Assembly: GCA_032209605.1 (NCBI GenBank)
Contig: JASFXZ010000001.1
Coordinates: 5,208,001 to 5,272,000, forward strand
Direction of reading: 5' to 3'
DNA length: 64,000 nt
Source of the DNA: Mactromeris polynyma
Taxonomy: Eukaryota > Mollusca > Bivalvia > Venerida > Mactridae
Numbering within the stretch: the stretch's first letter is position 1; every line of letters starts with the position of its first letter. A program made the position numbers and the translations under genes. Shown here piece by piece: positions 24,601-35,228 of the stretch. The notes beneath the pieces were generated by a model that worked only from the letters and a program-made list of their open reading frames with translations, had not been told where the DNA came from and did no database searches.

Positions 24601-25014
24601 TAATGTATTCATCCGGGAAATCGTCTGCTCAGGGACAAGGTCACACTATAAAATCAAAGGTCATACTGTGAGATCAAACTTCACCTAAAAACCACCTCAA
24701 TAATAAGACCATTCCAAATTAAGAACACATTTTCCAATCCATTTTCACTGTTTTTCTCTGAATTCAACCTCAAAACTAAGACTACTCTATAAGAAGACCA
24801 ATTTATTAAAGCATGGACTAATTAATTTAATATGAAGTTAGTGTGCTTATACAGTGATTAATTAATTGATTTATCAATTAATGACACTTAAATAGACAAT
24901 GTATGCTGGACAATATGTATGCTCACATTATTGTATTGCAAATATTAGCTTCCTTTCGACGATCTATAGATCTTCCGTGACACTGGCTAGGGTCATGTCC
25001 TCCACATGTGGAGA
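21620..25014. other. Intron stretch without supported genes
   Basis: Apart from the MITE at 24679-24812, a short repeat J piece at 22298-22335 and a repeat E piece at about 23590-23660 (inverted), I see no feature. ORFs here are short and lack coding character. Confidence 0.5.
24679..24812. mobile_element. MITE family B, truncated copy
   Basis: ACCACCTCAATAATAAGACC, AATTAAGAACACA, CAATCCATTTTCACTG and CAACCTCAAAACTAAGAC match the family interior. Ends are eroded. Confidence 0.65.
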
Positions 25015-25240
25015 AGTTGTCAGTTGCCTGCGGAAGAGCAAGTTAGTACTGGTTGATAATTAATTCCAGTAAAACTTGTTAGGTCAACTGGCCGCCATAT
25101 ATGACTGAAACATTGTTGAAAAACGGCGAAAAACGCGATGGAAACAAGCAAACAAAACGATATGTAGATATATAGATTATTCAGTTGCCGTGGAAATGTT
25201 TGTATCTGCATATTTGCATAACAAACTAAAACTTACTTAC

Positions 25241-25264
25241 GTCATAACCTGAGATCTTTTGTGC
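25241..25264 (-). CDS. Candidate 24-nt cassette microexon in the ectodomain stalk
   Basis: The 24 nt code AQKISGYD and lie between an AG acceptor (gcaatgttcatcag) and a strong donor (GAC followed by GTAAGTAAG). Both neighbours join here in phase 0, so inclusion adds exactly eight residues just outside the membrane stalk, before DYDGTAS. The intron separating it from exon 25314-25549 would be only 49 nt, close to the lower limit for animals, and the acceptor has a poor pyrimidine tract. Inclusion could be conditional. If the 49-nt intron were retained, the frame would reach TGA at 25242-25244 before the TM exon. Confidence 0.4.
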
Positions 25265-25313
25265 CTGATGAACATTGCACACAAGTTCGGGTGAAAAGTT
25301 TTATTCTACTTAC

Positions 25314-25549
25314 GATGATTTCTGGATCGTATGAATGCTTAAACCTTTTTGTTATGATTTTGTTTCGTTTGCAATACGCCAATCTATCATCTTGCTGAAT
25401 TTTAGACTTAGCGGTATAGTAAAAAAATAATTCGGAGCATCTCTCCGGGTGTTTTTTGCACATCCCTCGTACTTTACAAATACAGACTGCTCCCGACATG
25501 AATCTAGGGTATTCCACCCTTTGGAATGCCTCGGACAATACTGTGTATC
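25314..25549 (-). CDS. Main Cys-rich ectodomain exon of the minus-strand membrane protein
   Basis: The exon is 236 nt (2+234), phase 0 at its end. The acceptor is tttatacatactgtag and the donor is GAAATCATC followed by GTAAGTAG. It starts with GA, which after the G from exon 32210-32281 makes GGA, giving GYTVLSEAFQRVEYPRF. It then has a compact Cys cluster VCICKVRGMC, HPERC and LAYC (five Cys in total), and a basic stretch KRNKIITKRFK before the stalk. The order YPRF-x4-CxC-x5-C loosely recalls cystine-knot cytokine folds such as the IL-17 or Spaetzle types, but the C-terminal Cys pattern of those families is not evident. I treat the fold as unknown. The coding call rests on the long open frame, splice sites and phase. 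Confidence 0.77.
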
Positions 25550-26039
25550 CTACAGTATGTATAAAGGCAGGCGATTTATTTACAGAGGCGTTGCTTTGAT
25601 TGTCAAAACACTTGCCACCATCATGTATGTTAATTTTCTTGGAACGAAGACCAGGTTATAGCAAAATGGCGAACTTACAAAGATAAGTTCGTGCATTTTT
25701 TTATAAACATATAACGTAAAATGTTTACCAAATTAATATTAGAACATATTAGAACCTATAGACTGATACCCATGTATTCTCTGTACGTTCATATACGTGA
25801 GTGTAAACAATCAGTTGGGAACCAGTCTAATTGGAACCTATAAAATCGTGACATACCGGCAAGTTCCGTTATTTTAGTTCTCCGGAAGTAAGAGAGGTAT
25901 TCCGAATGTAAATGACCATGCATGACGTCACCACTCAGGAAAAAATAGATTGATCAATGTTACCTTCTTAAAATGAGGCCAAACTGACCAAATTACATAA
26001 AAGAAATATTGGCAAAAATAAAGCAAACATGTTTAAGTA

Positions 26040-26207
26040 CAGTCGGACCTCGTCCATTCAAATTCATGCTGGCCGAAATTTTATTTCGAACAATACATGG
26101 TTTCGAATAGCCCGTTTCAATCCGACATGCCCACGAAGATACATCGGCGTCTAATATCTATACCAAGTATTCGGATAGAAGATTGTCGAATAAACGAGGT
26201 TCGACTG
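26040..26207. mobile_element. MITE family A, intact reference copy
   Basis: 168 bp with terminal inverted repeats CAGTCGGACCTCG and CGAGGTTCGACTG, flanked by TA at 26038-26039 and 26208-26209. CAGT ends plus a TA target suggest mobilisation by a Tc1/mariner/pogo-type transposase (inference). No coding capacity. Confidence 0.88.
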
Positions 26208-26299
26208 TATTATGAATTGTATGGCGATAATTCTGATTATAACCAAAACAAACATGCCAAGATTAGAATGAATATAAAGATGCCAGAATGGTCAGTGAC

Positions 26300-26490
26300 A
26301 ATGTTGGTCAACATTTTTTACGACCGTTTTGCCCAAAATATACGCTAATCGTAAATTTGTAGAGAATCAACGTTTTTTTTACGACCGTTTTGCCACAAAA
26401 TATACGAAAATCGTAAATCTGTGGAGAATTAACGTTTTCATTTACGATCGTTTTGCCCAACATATACGATTATCGTAAATCTGTAGATTT
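26300..26490 (+). repeat. Tandem repeat, three diverged copies of about 68 bp
   Basis: TTTACGACCGTTTTGCCCAA, AATATACG, ATCGTAAATCTGTAGAGAAT and AACGTTTT recur three times. Confidence 0.85.
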
Positions 26491-27774
26491 TTCGTATCAT
26501 GAGGACAACGAGTTGATTGACTTCAAAACAAAAACAGAGAAAGGATTGCAGCATTAGAAATCAGCTCAAACATAATGTAAAATTCCCCACTTACTTGCGT
26601 TTCATTGTCTAAACCTATGTATAATTCCGTAATATTTACACGCATCTTTGCTATCTTACGCAGTCATTGTAATGTTCCATGGAAATTGACAACAGTTACT
26701 GTCGTCTGCTCACAACACTACATTTTAAGTGATAACACTTATCCACCGACGCAAGTTTTTCAAGACTCGCAATGAACTGACGTAATCAGAATATGGTCAC
26801 GAACTAACGCGGCATATTTGGTAATACTCGCAATATCGTAAACAGAGCGAACGGAGTGAAATCGGGAGAAAAGCGAACATGGCAGAATTACCTTGTGCTA
26901 ATATTGGATTAATTCTGGTTATTATTCAGAACATACGATATTTGATGCGATGAATGGTTTATGGCAGAGAAACAATTAAGTATGAAGAGCGAAATTTGAC
27001 GCGAATAATCAATATGGATAAATTTCATTGTTGTTAATGGTGAATTTTGTTGATAATCTAGAACCGGTCTACCTTTACAAACGAGAATCGGAGAAATGCA
27101 ATATCGAATATGAGTTCCAGTCTGTCAAAAAGTGTGTCAATAATGGGTGACAGTGAATGGCAATTTATGAATGCACTTATTGACTACTGCTCAATGCTCA
27201 GTTCATCGTTTGGTAAAAACTTTTCTATTTAATTACACGCCTACTGAAATTGCTGATTGTATGTTTAAATACGATTGATGTAAATGGAATAGCAATTCGT
27301 TAAAGCTCTAACAAGCTCCTTAGTTACCTTAGTTTTTTCGGCACAGCCATTTGCTACATGAGTCACAGAGGTGCTTAAGCCAATCGAATCCAAAGTTAAA
27401 CGTCGAAGAATTTTTACCTGTACACGTATATTGCCAAGCAAAAAGTTCGGTGGTATTAAAAATAATAATCATGAATTGTGAGGATCTACACGATCACGTG
27501 GTCATTCTTTGTTTTTCATTAAGTTGTAACGAATTTTAATTAACGCCGAAATTCATCTTCGTTTCAACGAAATATTAATACTTGTTATTATTTCGTTTTT
27601 ACGGATCACTAGCTATCAAGCTATCAAAGCATATGGATTTGTATGTCGCTTATTTATAATATTTCCTGGACTCGTATTTGTTTCCATATATGGTAATATA
27701 ACAGCCAAGTATGTCCGTTACTTGCTAGGAAGACATAAACATGTATAACAGTGATATATAGCGATTCATTTGGT

Positions 27775-27915
27775 CCGAAATTCTATATTGAATACTACAT
27801 GGTTTCGAATAGCCCATTTCAATTTGACGTGCATAAAAACATACATCGGGACCTGACATTTATTTCGGATGATACCGAGTAATCGGATAGAAGGTTGTCG
27901 ATTAAACTAGTTTCT
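27775..27915. mobile_element. MITE family A, partial copy
   Basis: TACATGGTTTCGAATAGCCC, CATCGGGACCTGACATTTAT and CGGATAGAAGGTTGTCGAT match the family. The CAGTCGGACC end is missing. Confidence 0.65.
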
Positions 27916-28150
27916 ACCGGTTATTATTGTCGGAAATAAGCGTTTTCTTGAATAAACCGCCCTGATCTTTCTGTCGAATTATTTTTACAACATTGAATAA
28001 AATTTGATAACATGATCACAAACGTGTTTATAAATTCAATGTTGTTTTATATACATTGTTCAGACATTGCCGTTGAACTTGAAAATGATAATAAGGCAAA
28101 AATAAGAATGCCACCACCACTAAATTCTCGATTTTCAACTGTGGCCATAT

Positions 28151-28327
28151 AATGTAAACCCTCGATAATAAGACCACCCTTGGAACTCTTGGAAACGGTT
28201 TTAATATTGAGATGTTCTAATATTTAGGTTGGATAAAGAGCAAAGCAGTGAGAATGGTCTTGAAATTCGTGTTCTTAATTGTGTGGTGGTCTTATTATTG
28301 AGATGGTCTTTAAGTGAGGTTTTACTG
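28151..28327. mobile_element. MITE family B copy
   Basis: AATAATAAGACCACCCTTGG, GTTGGATAAAGAGCAAAGCA and the clear end GAGGTTTTACTG then TA. The 5' end is diverged (TGTAAACCCTCG). Confidence 0.78.
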
Positions 28328-28429
28328 TATACAATTGTTTGTATGAGAGGAATCTTGATAACAACAATACTAAGTAAAGTCATGAAAACATTGATCTGGA
28401 AATTTGTGTTTAATATTGCTTCTGGGGTG

Positions 28430-28690
28430 ATATAGTGCTGTAAGATTGTGTGCGAACATGTGTATGAACTTTCAGGACCGATCCATGTCAATTTATGTAA
28501 GGAAATGCTCTCGTACAAAAAAAAACTGCTGTTTGGTTTACTTTTCTATAAAAACATTTGTGCAGCTTTTTCTCCGTCAAGCTTACGGACAAACACGAAC
28601 ATTTCAATATACCTATTGTGAAATGTAATGGTCCAGGTAATATATTCATACGTGCGCCGTTAATACAACCCCACTATAACATGGCTTTAA
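28430..28690 (+). repeat. Interspersed repeat G, copy 2
   Basis: Counterpart of 12345-12600, with shared AACTGCTGTTTGG, TTTCTCCGTCAAGCTTACGG and CAAACACGAACATTTCAATA. Confidence 0.6.
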
Positions 28691-28799
28691 TTACAGGGCA
28701 GACAAATCCCTTATTTGTCTCCATCTTAACCGCAAAAATTGTAACATAATAATATAAGTATAAGAAACAATTATTCGCTTATAGGACGCGGGTGTTCAG

Positions 28800-28990
28800 T
28801 AAGTTCTGTTTCGTTTTTGAAAAAAAACGCCTACGAAAATATCACGTGTTGTTTACAAAATACGTCATGTTTTACTTTGTCTCGATTTCCGTATATTGCC
28901 GATGTGCTTTCGCGAATTTCCGTATGTGATATAAATATTCATCATAGCACAAGTATTGATGACGTCACAACCAAACTGCATCGAGTTTTA
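28800..28990 (+). repeat. Interspersed repeat H, copy 1
   Basis: Similar to 31745-31910: AGTTCTGTTTCG, CACGTGTTGTT, GATTTCCGTATATTGC, GATGTGCTT and TTGATGACGTCA. Confidence 0.55.
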
Positions 28991-29026
28991 GGGTTAAAAC
29001 TGTAGATAACGCCGAACGTTTATATA

Positions 29027-29197
29027 CAGTAAAACCTCACATGAAGACCACCCAGAAAGTAGACCACCTCAAAATTAAGAACACACTTCTAGTCCATTTT
29101 CACTTTTTTTCTCTTTTTAAACATCAATATTAAGACCACCTCAATAAGAACAGTTTTCAATAGTCTCAAAGGTGGTCATATTAATATGGTTTAACTG
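29027..29197. mobile_element. MITE family B, intact copy
   Basis: 171 bp from CAGTAAAACCTCACATGAAG to ATGGTTTAACTG, flanked by TA on both sides. Terminal inverted repeats and interior match the family. Confidence 0.85.
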
Positions 29198-29919
29198 TAT
29201 GTGACATACACACCGCCCATCTCATACACAGTGGTCTCCCTTTGTACAGACATTTCTGTCATCACATACAGTATTTTTCGTCATTTTTAATCTTTGGATT
29301 TTATGTAATAGATGTTGACATTGGTTCGGCTATTCCACAGAAAAATAAGGCTAATATAAGTGGTGGAATGAAAACAAATAATTTAACACGACCAATTATA
29401 TACATGTATATATGTACCTTGTTTTCGGGGTGGAACGGTCGTTTTCAAATAACCCTCACTTGACATTCGCGACCGCGCTGATTAATGAACTGCTAAGGGG
29501 AGATAATCGCTTTGAGAAGTTTGTAACACCGCGTGACATATTCCCCGTGAAGACACTCTCATGTACGTTAACTTGATTCATCCTTAGTGCTGATTGCTTT
29601 CATTAAGATACTGTCATTATCATTCCACACAACACGTCATTCCCTTTTTTTAGAAAGAATATTTTGTTGTCAGCGAACACAGGGGGTGACAACACGTTCT
29701 TTTCGTGTTTATTTCAGTGCCACCTTTAAGTCATGCTGGGTGATGTCGATGTTGACAAATAAACAGACTGAGATAGAATTCTCATTGCAACATATTTCAT
29801 CAGAGTGGCATTGTTTTCTTCGCAATTTTTGTCCGAGAATTACATTGAATAGATTGTCACGTGACTTCATATAGTGTTCAACGCTTGTTCTCTCCCCACT
29901 TTCGGCCTATTGTTGCCAG

Positions 29920-30275
29920 GTGTCTTGACTGTCATGTGATCCATTACTCCCCCCCCCCTTTTGTTTATTCTCTTTGATTCTCCTTAGTTATTCCTTATGG
30001 TCGGTCAGGTCATTCCATGCGCCCCTGTTCCCTTACGTATTTACCCGTGTGCCTCCTCAAATACATGATGTTTAATGGACTGTTGTTTTCCCGGAGGTCT
30101 GTGTGGAGAGACATTGTTTTATGTATGTGGCGTTCCCTGTAGCAACTTATTCCCTCTTTTCGTGAGATGCTGTCTGGAACATTAGTGTGTTGTATTAGAA
30201 TGCAATTTGCACATTCAACATTAGACAACTTGTTGGTGTGCTTTCTAGAAAAAGAATGAGACGTCATAAGTTATT
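29920..30275 (-). repeat. Interspersed repeat D copy
   Basis: In minus sense contains GGAACGCCACATACATAAAA, CACACAGACCTCCGGGAAAA and CATGTATTTGAGGAGG. The plus strand carries the C10 homopolymer run at about 29948. Confidence 0.6.
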
Positions 30276-30307
30276 GCCTTCGATAGTGTAAAAGAGAGCA
30301 TCGTCTG

Positions 30308-30625
30308 TTGAGGCGCTTTAGCGTCTCATTGCTATCATCGTCAACCGGATGGTCTGCTCGAAGTACCGCCATATTCATCGTCTCAAGAAAATTGTACTTT
30401 TAAAGTCTTCTTAGTTTATTATAGATTTGATGAGTAGTATGGCTGATTTGCCAGGGATATATCAATTGTGGAATGACAGAAGTAATCATATAAACGGCTT
30501 TTCTGGATTATTTGTGTCAGTTTTGCGAATGAATTTACCCGAATAGTGGCGTATTAATTTCTGATACGATACTATGGAAACGTGCAGTCTCGGAACCGCC
30601 TCTCAGTTCTTGGATTATCTATTAT
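30308..30625 (+). repeat. Interspersed repeat E, copy 2
   Basis: GGCGCTTTAGCGTCTCATTG, CCATATTCATCGTCTCAAGA and TTGATGAGTAGTATGGCTG match 20815-21150 with indels. Confidence 0.65.
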
Positions 30626-31744
30626 TACTGCGGAATGTCAATAGAGAAAATCAGTTTTTTCCTAACGGAGATGATTTATTCCAATTTTTGAGAGCACAAT
30701 TGTTCAACAGTTCCCAGTATTAATTGATTATTGAGCCAGCGATTCTATTTTTATCCTCTTTCATTTTGTTTGTGGGAGGAGCGGTTACTGTTTAAATGAT
30801 GTCAACACATTACACAATTGAACCTTTTCATAATAAAAACGACCCAAATGGGTTTCAAAAAGCTTACTACGCTTATATTTTCATATATACATTATCATTC
30901 TGTAAATAATGAAAATGTAACTTTTATGTGATTATTCTGTTGACTTAAACCTAATTTGCTAAAAATAACTGATCCCATGACATAATTTATCTACTAAATC
31001 CCGTAGCGGCCAAACTCCTCATGCAGTTACCTCCCTTTTGCGTTTTGCAGTAGTTTAATTTTGAATGGTGCTAGGCTCAGAACAATTCCTCTATACACCT
31101 GCTTACTGAAGAGCAATCGTTTCTTTTTGTATATTGTGACTAATCTGGACTTCAATTGAAGAGTTGCACTACGAGGCTCCATCGATCTTTAAGCTATGAT
31201 ACCATATATTTATATCTATGTCTGTCGTTTTGTCTGGTGTCGCCCGGAATAATTATTCCTTATGAAATTTGCCAGTACACAACTGACGTGTCGTCTGTAT
31301 CTTTCGGCATGTCATGTTCAGTTAAAACACTCAGTCACGTGATAATTGCTATTTATGACGGTGTCTCCGTATGTTCTTTCGCAGACAAATTTCTTATTTC
31401 CTCCCAGTGTTTATTTCTCCCAAAGCATTGATACTGCATAATGTTTGACAGGAAATATCTGTATTAGACCCACTTAATAGTAACACTGATAATAGCATTG
31501 ACATTGTCTCGGATATCAGTGAAGTAAATATTCCCCTAGAGGACTGGAATTTTTGAAAGTGCATTTAAATGATGTAAGTGCAGACCATGATATTAAATTA
31601 TTGTTTTTTGTTTGTTTGTGTTTTTACGACATAATTCAACATTATTTCAGTTAAGGCCCCATTTTTGTCTTCAGCTAAATTGCAAAAATTATGTGATCTT
31701 CTTGTATATGTAGCCATTTTAGGCTTACTGTTTAGTTCTATTTC

Positions 31745-32045
31745 GTCTGAGGAAAAACGGCTATGAAGGACATCAGGTGTTGTTGACGAAATATATCGTG
31801 TTTTGCCTTATCGCGATTCCGTAAATTGCAGATGTGCTTCCGTGATAGCAAAGGTTTTGATGACGTCAACTTCAAATACAACAACAACACCAAATCAGAT
31901 TTAAAACTACGATCGTATGATGTGACGTCACTTATTCATGTGCACCTGCAAGAGGCAATTAGATACATCGGGCGACAACGAGTGTAAACAAAAAACACGA
32001 GAAACTAGGTTAAACTTACCGGTCGACAAGGTAAGAAATAAATGC
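31745..32045. repeat. Interspersed repeats H (copy 2) and I (copy 2, inverted)
   Basis: The first part, to about 31910, matches 28800-28990. The second (GAAACTAGGTTAAACTTACC, GGTCGACAAGG) is the reverse complement of 18515-18655. Confidence 0.5.
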
Positions 32046-32209
32046 TTTTTGAATCGATATCCATTCCCCTAAGTAATCAAAGTACCGTTTGAAGGTGATT
32101 AATGACATGGTATTATGTCAAGCTCAATTTAAATTACATGATTATTGTTCTTTCGCTTCCCTAAGTGGGGTGTTCGCGAAATTCTAGAGTGGCATAAATG
32201 TTTACTTAC

Positions 32210-32281
32210 CAAATTCGTCTGGTATCTTGGCGTGCTTTTCAACGGCATGATGCAGATATGACGTCATCAGTTTACACGTGA
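32210..32281 (-). CDS. Ectodomain exon, probably helical
   Basis: The exon is 72 nt (2+69+1) with acceptor ctttcggtttctgtttgaag and a strong donor TTTG followed by GTAAGTAAA. Only one frame is open. It reads TCKLMTSYLHHAVEKHAKIP then DEF, an amphipathic-looking helix with one Cys. The end phase (one base) fits the two-base start of exon 25314-25549 to give DEFGYTVLSEAF. The starting phase fits a one-base overhang from exon 34607-34683. The same short stretch contains a CRE palindrome TGACGTCA (from 32260), here probably coincidental with coding sequence. Confidence 0.67.
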
Positions 32282-32413
32282 CTTCAAACAGAAACCGAAA
32301 GTTTCTCTCTGGTGCTGGGGAGTGGGTGCTTTTCAGATGCTCGGTCATTTGAAAAAATCTGCGAACGTAAATAAACAACGTTACAGGCTGGATAATACAT
32401 CAGTGATAATATA

Positions 32414-32590
32414 CAGTCGGACCTCGTTCATTCCAATTCATCGGGTCAGAAATTTATTTCGAATAATGCATGGTTTCGAAAAGCCCATTTCAATTCCACA
32501 TGCGTAAGAAGATTCATCCGGACCTGACATATATTTCGGATGATACCGAGTCTTTCGGATAGAAGGTTGTCGAATAAACGGGGACAGAAT
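32414..32590. mobile_element. MITE family A copy
   Basis: Starts CAGTCGGACCTCGTTCATTC after TA. The interior matches the family and the 3' end is degraded (ACGGGGACAGAATG). Lies 133 bp upstream (gene sense) of ectodomain exon 32210-32281. Confidence 0.75.
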
Positions 32591-32959
32591 GTCCATAATT
32601 CTTTAAAACAAAATTGCTGTTCAAATGGAAAAACATTATGCAGTACTTATATATATTTCCAAGTTCGCTTAATTCTATAAATCACAATTTATCTTCCAAA
32701 ACATCTTCGGACAAAGCGCTTAGTAATTACCGATTTTCATGCGTACATTTGTACAACTCTGAAACAGATAAACATGACAAATGACTCCCATTGATACAAA
32801 CGATCGATTTGCTGTTAGATAATTTCAGAACAAATTGTCATTGTGAAAATAAATTAAAACCCACATGAATACCTTCTTCATTTTTGCGTAATAGTATATC
32901 CCGTTTCCACAACCAATGCAGCTTAGAAAACGTATTCCATATTTCGATTTATTATACCT

Positions 32960-33795
32960 CACGTGACTTTGTCTTGTTAAATTTCCATATACTCAGTATG
33001 AGTCATTCCGTACTATTACCCTGACAGTACGTTTTTCACCGGGTGATAGTATACTATCACATGGCTAAAAATAGACAATTCTGGTTTCCCAAGTTCATGG
33101 TAGACGCTTATTGAAATGCGTTGTAAATCAGTAATATTTTGTTCGATATAATAAAATAGATCTGATATTTATATAATATCCACTTCCCAACAAAGCGGAG
33201 ATTGATTTCTTTCAGCAATGTAAAAATAACGCGTGTCTTCACTGGCGATATTTGATATTGCAAATATCCGAATGTAATAATATTTGTTAACTACTTGATA
33301 TTTCATTGTATTATTTTCTGCTGTTTAACAATATCAAATATCACCCGTGCGGGCGTGGGATATATGTTATATTATACCAAAGATCACACTATATAAGATG
33401 GTTTCCTGTGTGATAGTACATATTGTCAACTCGGCTTCGACTCGGTTAATAGTATTTTCTCGAATGTTGACAATATGTACTGTCACAATGGGAAGCCATC
33501 TAATATCTATAATATTATTATATCGAACAAAATATAAATGAAAAAAAGTCCACACTACTAACTGTTTGTTTTACAGTTGTCGTCATTTTGTCGTTTGGAA
33601 TAGTTGCAAGCAAAGGAAGTTACTGATTTACAACGCGTTTCAATAAGCGACTACCATCATGAGCTTGGGAAACCAGAATTGTCTATTTTTAGCCATGTGA
33701 TAGTAAACTATCACCCGGTGAAAAACGTACTGTCAGGGTAATAGTACGGAATGACTTATAATGAGAATATGGAAACTTTACAAGGCAAAGTCAGG
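32960..33795. mobile_element. Large foldback element with nested hairpin
   Basis: Left arm (about 32963-33145, with GTCATTCCGTACTATTACCC and TTTTTCACCGGGTGATAGTA) is about 90% identical by eye to the reverse complement of the right arm (about 33620-33795). In the centre, 33397-33500 forms a second hairpin (TAGTACATATTGTCAACTCG against its complement). No transposase. Two mirror ORFs (33347-33541 plus, 33367-33555 minus) are artefacts of the inner palindrome. Confidence 0.8.
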
Positions 33796-34466
33796 TGAGG
33801 TATAATAATATCAGATATATATTAACATAAACTACATACGTGGTATAAACTAGCGAACCTGCTCATTGTACATTTAGAGAACGGAAACGTTATTTAATTT
33901 ATATTCAGTATTTAATAAGCGTCTACGCTATTGCCTGATCAAATCTTTGCAGCGCCTGTCAAACAATATTTAGGTATGTAAATGGTGTTGCAATATCTTT
34001 CAATCAGGTGAGTATTTTGTTCGGGTGATATTGTGTTTAATATTTCCCGGTTGGGTGATATATACTGTTTATACACTCATCGACTATTTTTGAAATGTTA
34101 TATCCAAAATAAATACCTGAGTGTTCATTTGAGGTAATATAATCTTAAATGTACCATAAAAGATGCTTTAAAAATTAAAAAAAAATCAAATTTTTCATTT
34201 GATAGGAGCATTATCCCTCATACCATAACATGTTGGGTGCAGTGAGCTTATCACCCCACGTCCGATTGCGCATGCGTATGAGAGCAAAAGGCCAATACTC
34301 AACAAAACTGTGGACGAATTTCCTGCAGATAGGCAAACAGCACTTTCACTGTGATTCTTGTCCGGCAATAATTAACACATAAGCTTAACGGAAGCTCATG
34401 TTTACGACAACTGTCGGAAAGCAGTGTCACATCATGGCCGTTGGGGACTTGTAGATTTGCGCGCAA

Positions 34467-34606
34467 TTATTTTGTTTTTGAAACGTTATCATTCGCCACT
34501 ATGCGGGACTCCGTGTCACAGCTAATGGAAAGTACACCCACACAAGATGACATTATTGATCTTGTAAGAACAAAGTGAACTGGGTCAGGAAATTTTCCAT
34601 TCATAC
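34467..34606 (-). other. Open extension downstream of exon 34607-34683
   Basis: The reading frame of the preceding exon stays open here to a TAA at 34467-34469, coding MNGKFPDPVHF and then further residues with Cys. If the donor at 34606 is not used, this would be either coding sequence up to a later donor or an alternative short C terminus. No polyadenylation signal was seen close by. It is listed so that the ambiguity is visible. Confidence 0.25.
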
Positions 34607-34683
34607 AATATTCTGTTGACAATATCTCGCGAGACATCGGATTTGATCGGACTTGACCGAGTTCTAGAAAATTTACATACTTC
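34607..34683 (-). CDS. Ectodomain exon with uncertain 3' end
   Basis: The acceptor is very good: ctactacagtttctgtcttag. The exon begins with G, completing a Glu codon, then reads KYVNFLELGQVRSNPMSREI and LSTEY. The proposed donor is TATT followed by GTATGA (34606-34601), leaving one base so that exon 32210-32281 follows as TEYFTCKLM. The frame stays open to about 34467, so other in-phase donors exist (for example GTGTAC further along) that would add up to about 20 residues and extra Cys. The combined product of this exon and the next looks like a helical Cys-containing extracellular domain. The exact end is inference. Confidence 0.5.
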
Positions 34684-35042
34684 CTAAGACAGAAACTGTA
34701 GTAGGTATAAAGCATAACGCGAATGTTGTAAATTGATCATAAAATTAAATAAATCAAATGTCCCTCAGAATTGTAACACAGATAGTTGTTCTATGTTAAA
34801 TGCCGAATAAAGAAGTCAACTACTCGCTGGGGGAATGATTAAGGGTGTTTTGAAACGCCAGAAATGCGTCGTGGATGTATGGAATACTTTTTGAAAACAC
34901 TGTTTATCCGAACTGTGACAAGTCTTTTTGTTTCCGTTATTAGGGGATTAGAACTCTTTTGGTTCTGTGACATCCAATTCCACCAAAAGGTTCAAAGGAT
35001 GATAGAGATTTAGCAACAAGAGTTGTTGTTGGCCCGAATATA

Positions 35043-35220
35043 CAGTGAAACCACAATAACGAGACCACCCTTGGGACCCTTGAAAACAGGTCTTAATGTT
35101 GAGGTGGTCTTAATATTGAGGTTGAATAAAGAGCAAAACAATGAAAATGGACTTGAAAAGTGTGTTCTTAATTATGAAGTGGTCTTATTATTGAGGTGGT
35201 TTTTATGTGAGTTTTTACTG
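35043..35220. mobile_element. MITE family B copy
   Basis: CAGTGAAACCACAATAACGA to GTGAGTTTTTACTG, TA-flanked, with the internal TTGAGGTGGTCTTAATATTG. It sits immediately before the 1.24-kb element at 35229. Confidence 0.8.
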
Positions 35221-35228
35221 TATGTGTA

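Noticed and set aside
25314..25549. Assignment to the IL-17 or Spaetzle family
   Set aside because: Only the YPRF/CxC part is similar; the C-terminal Cys pair and length do not fit well enough to name.
27328..27417. 90-nt open segment on the minus strand with donor CTAAG followed by GTAACT and an AG at its start
   Set aside because: Its open frame needs phase 0 on both sides, which conflicts with the one-base phase between exons 32210 and 25549; in the required frame a TAA lies just before the donor.
33347..33555. Mirror ORFs on plus and minus strands
   Set aside because: They arise from the central palindrome of the foldback element; same sequence read twice.
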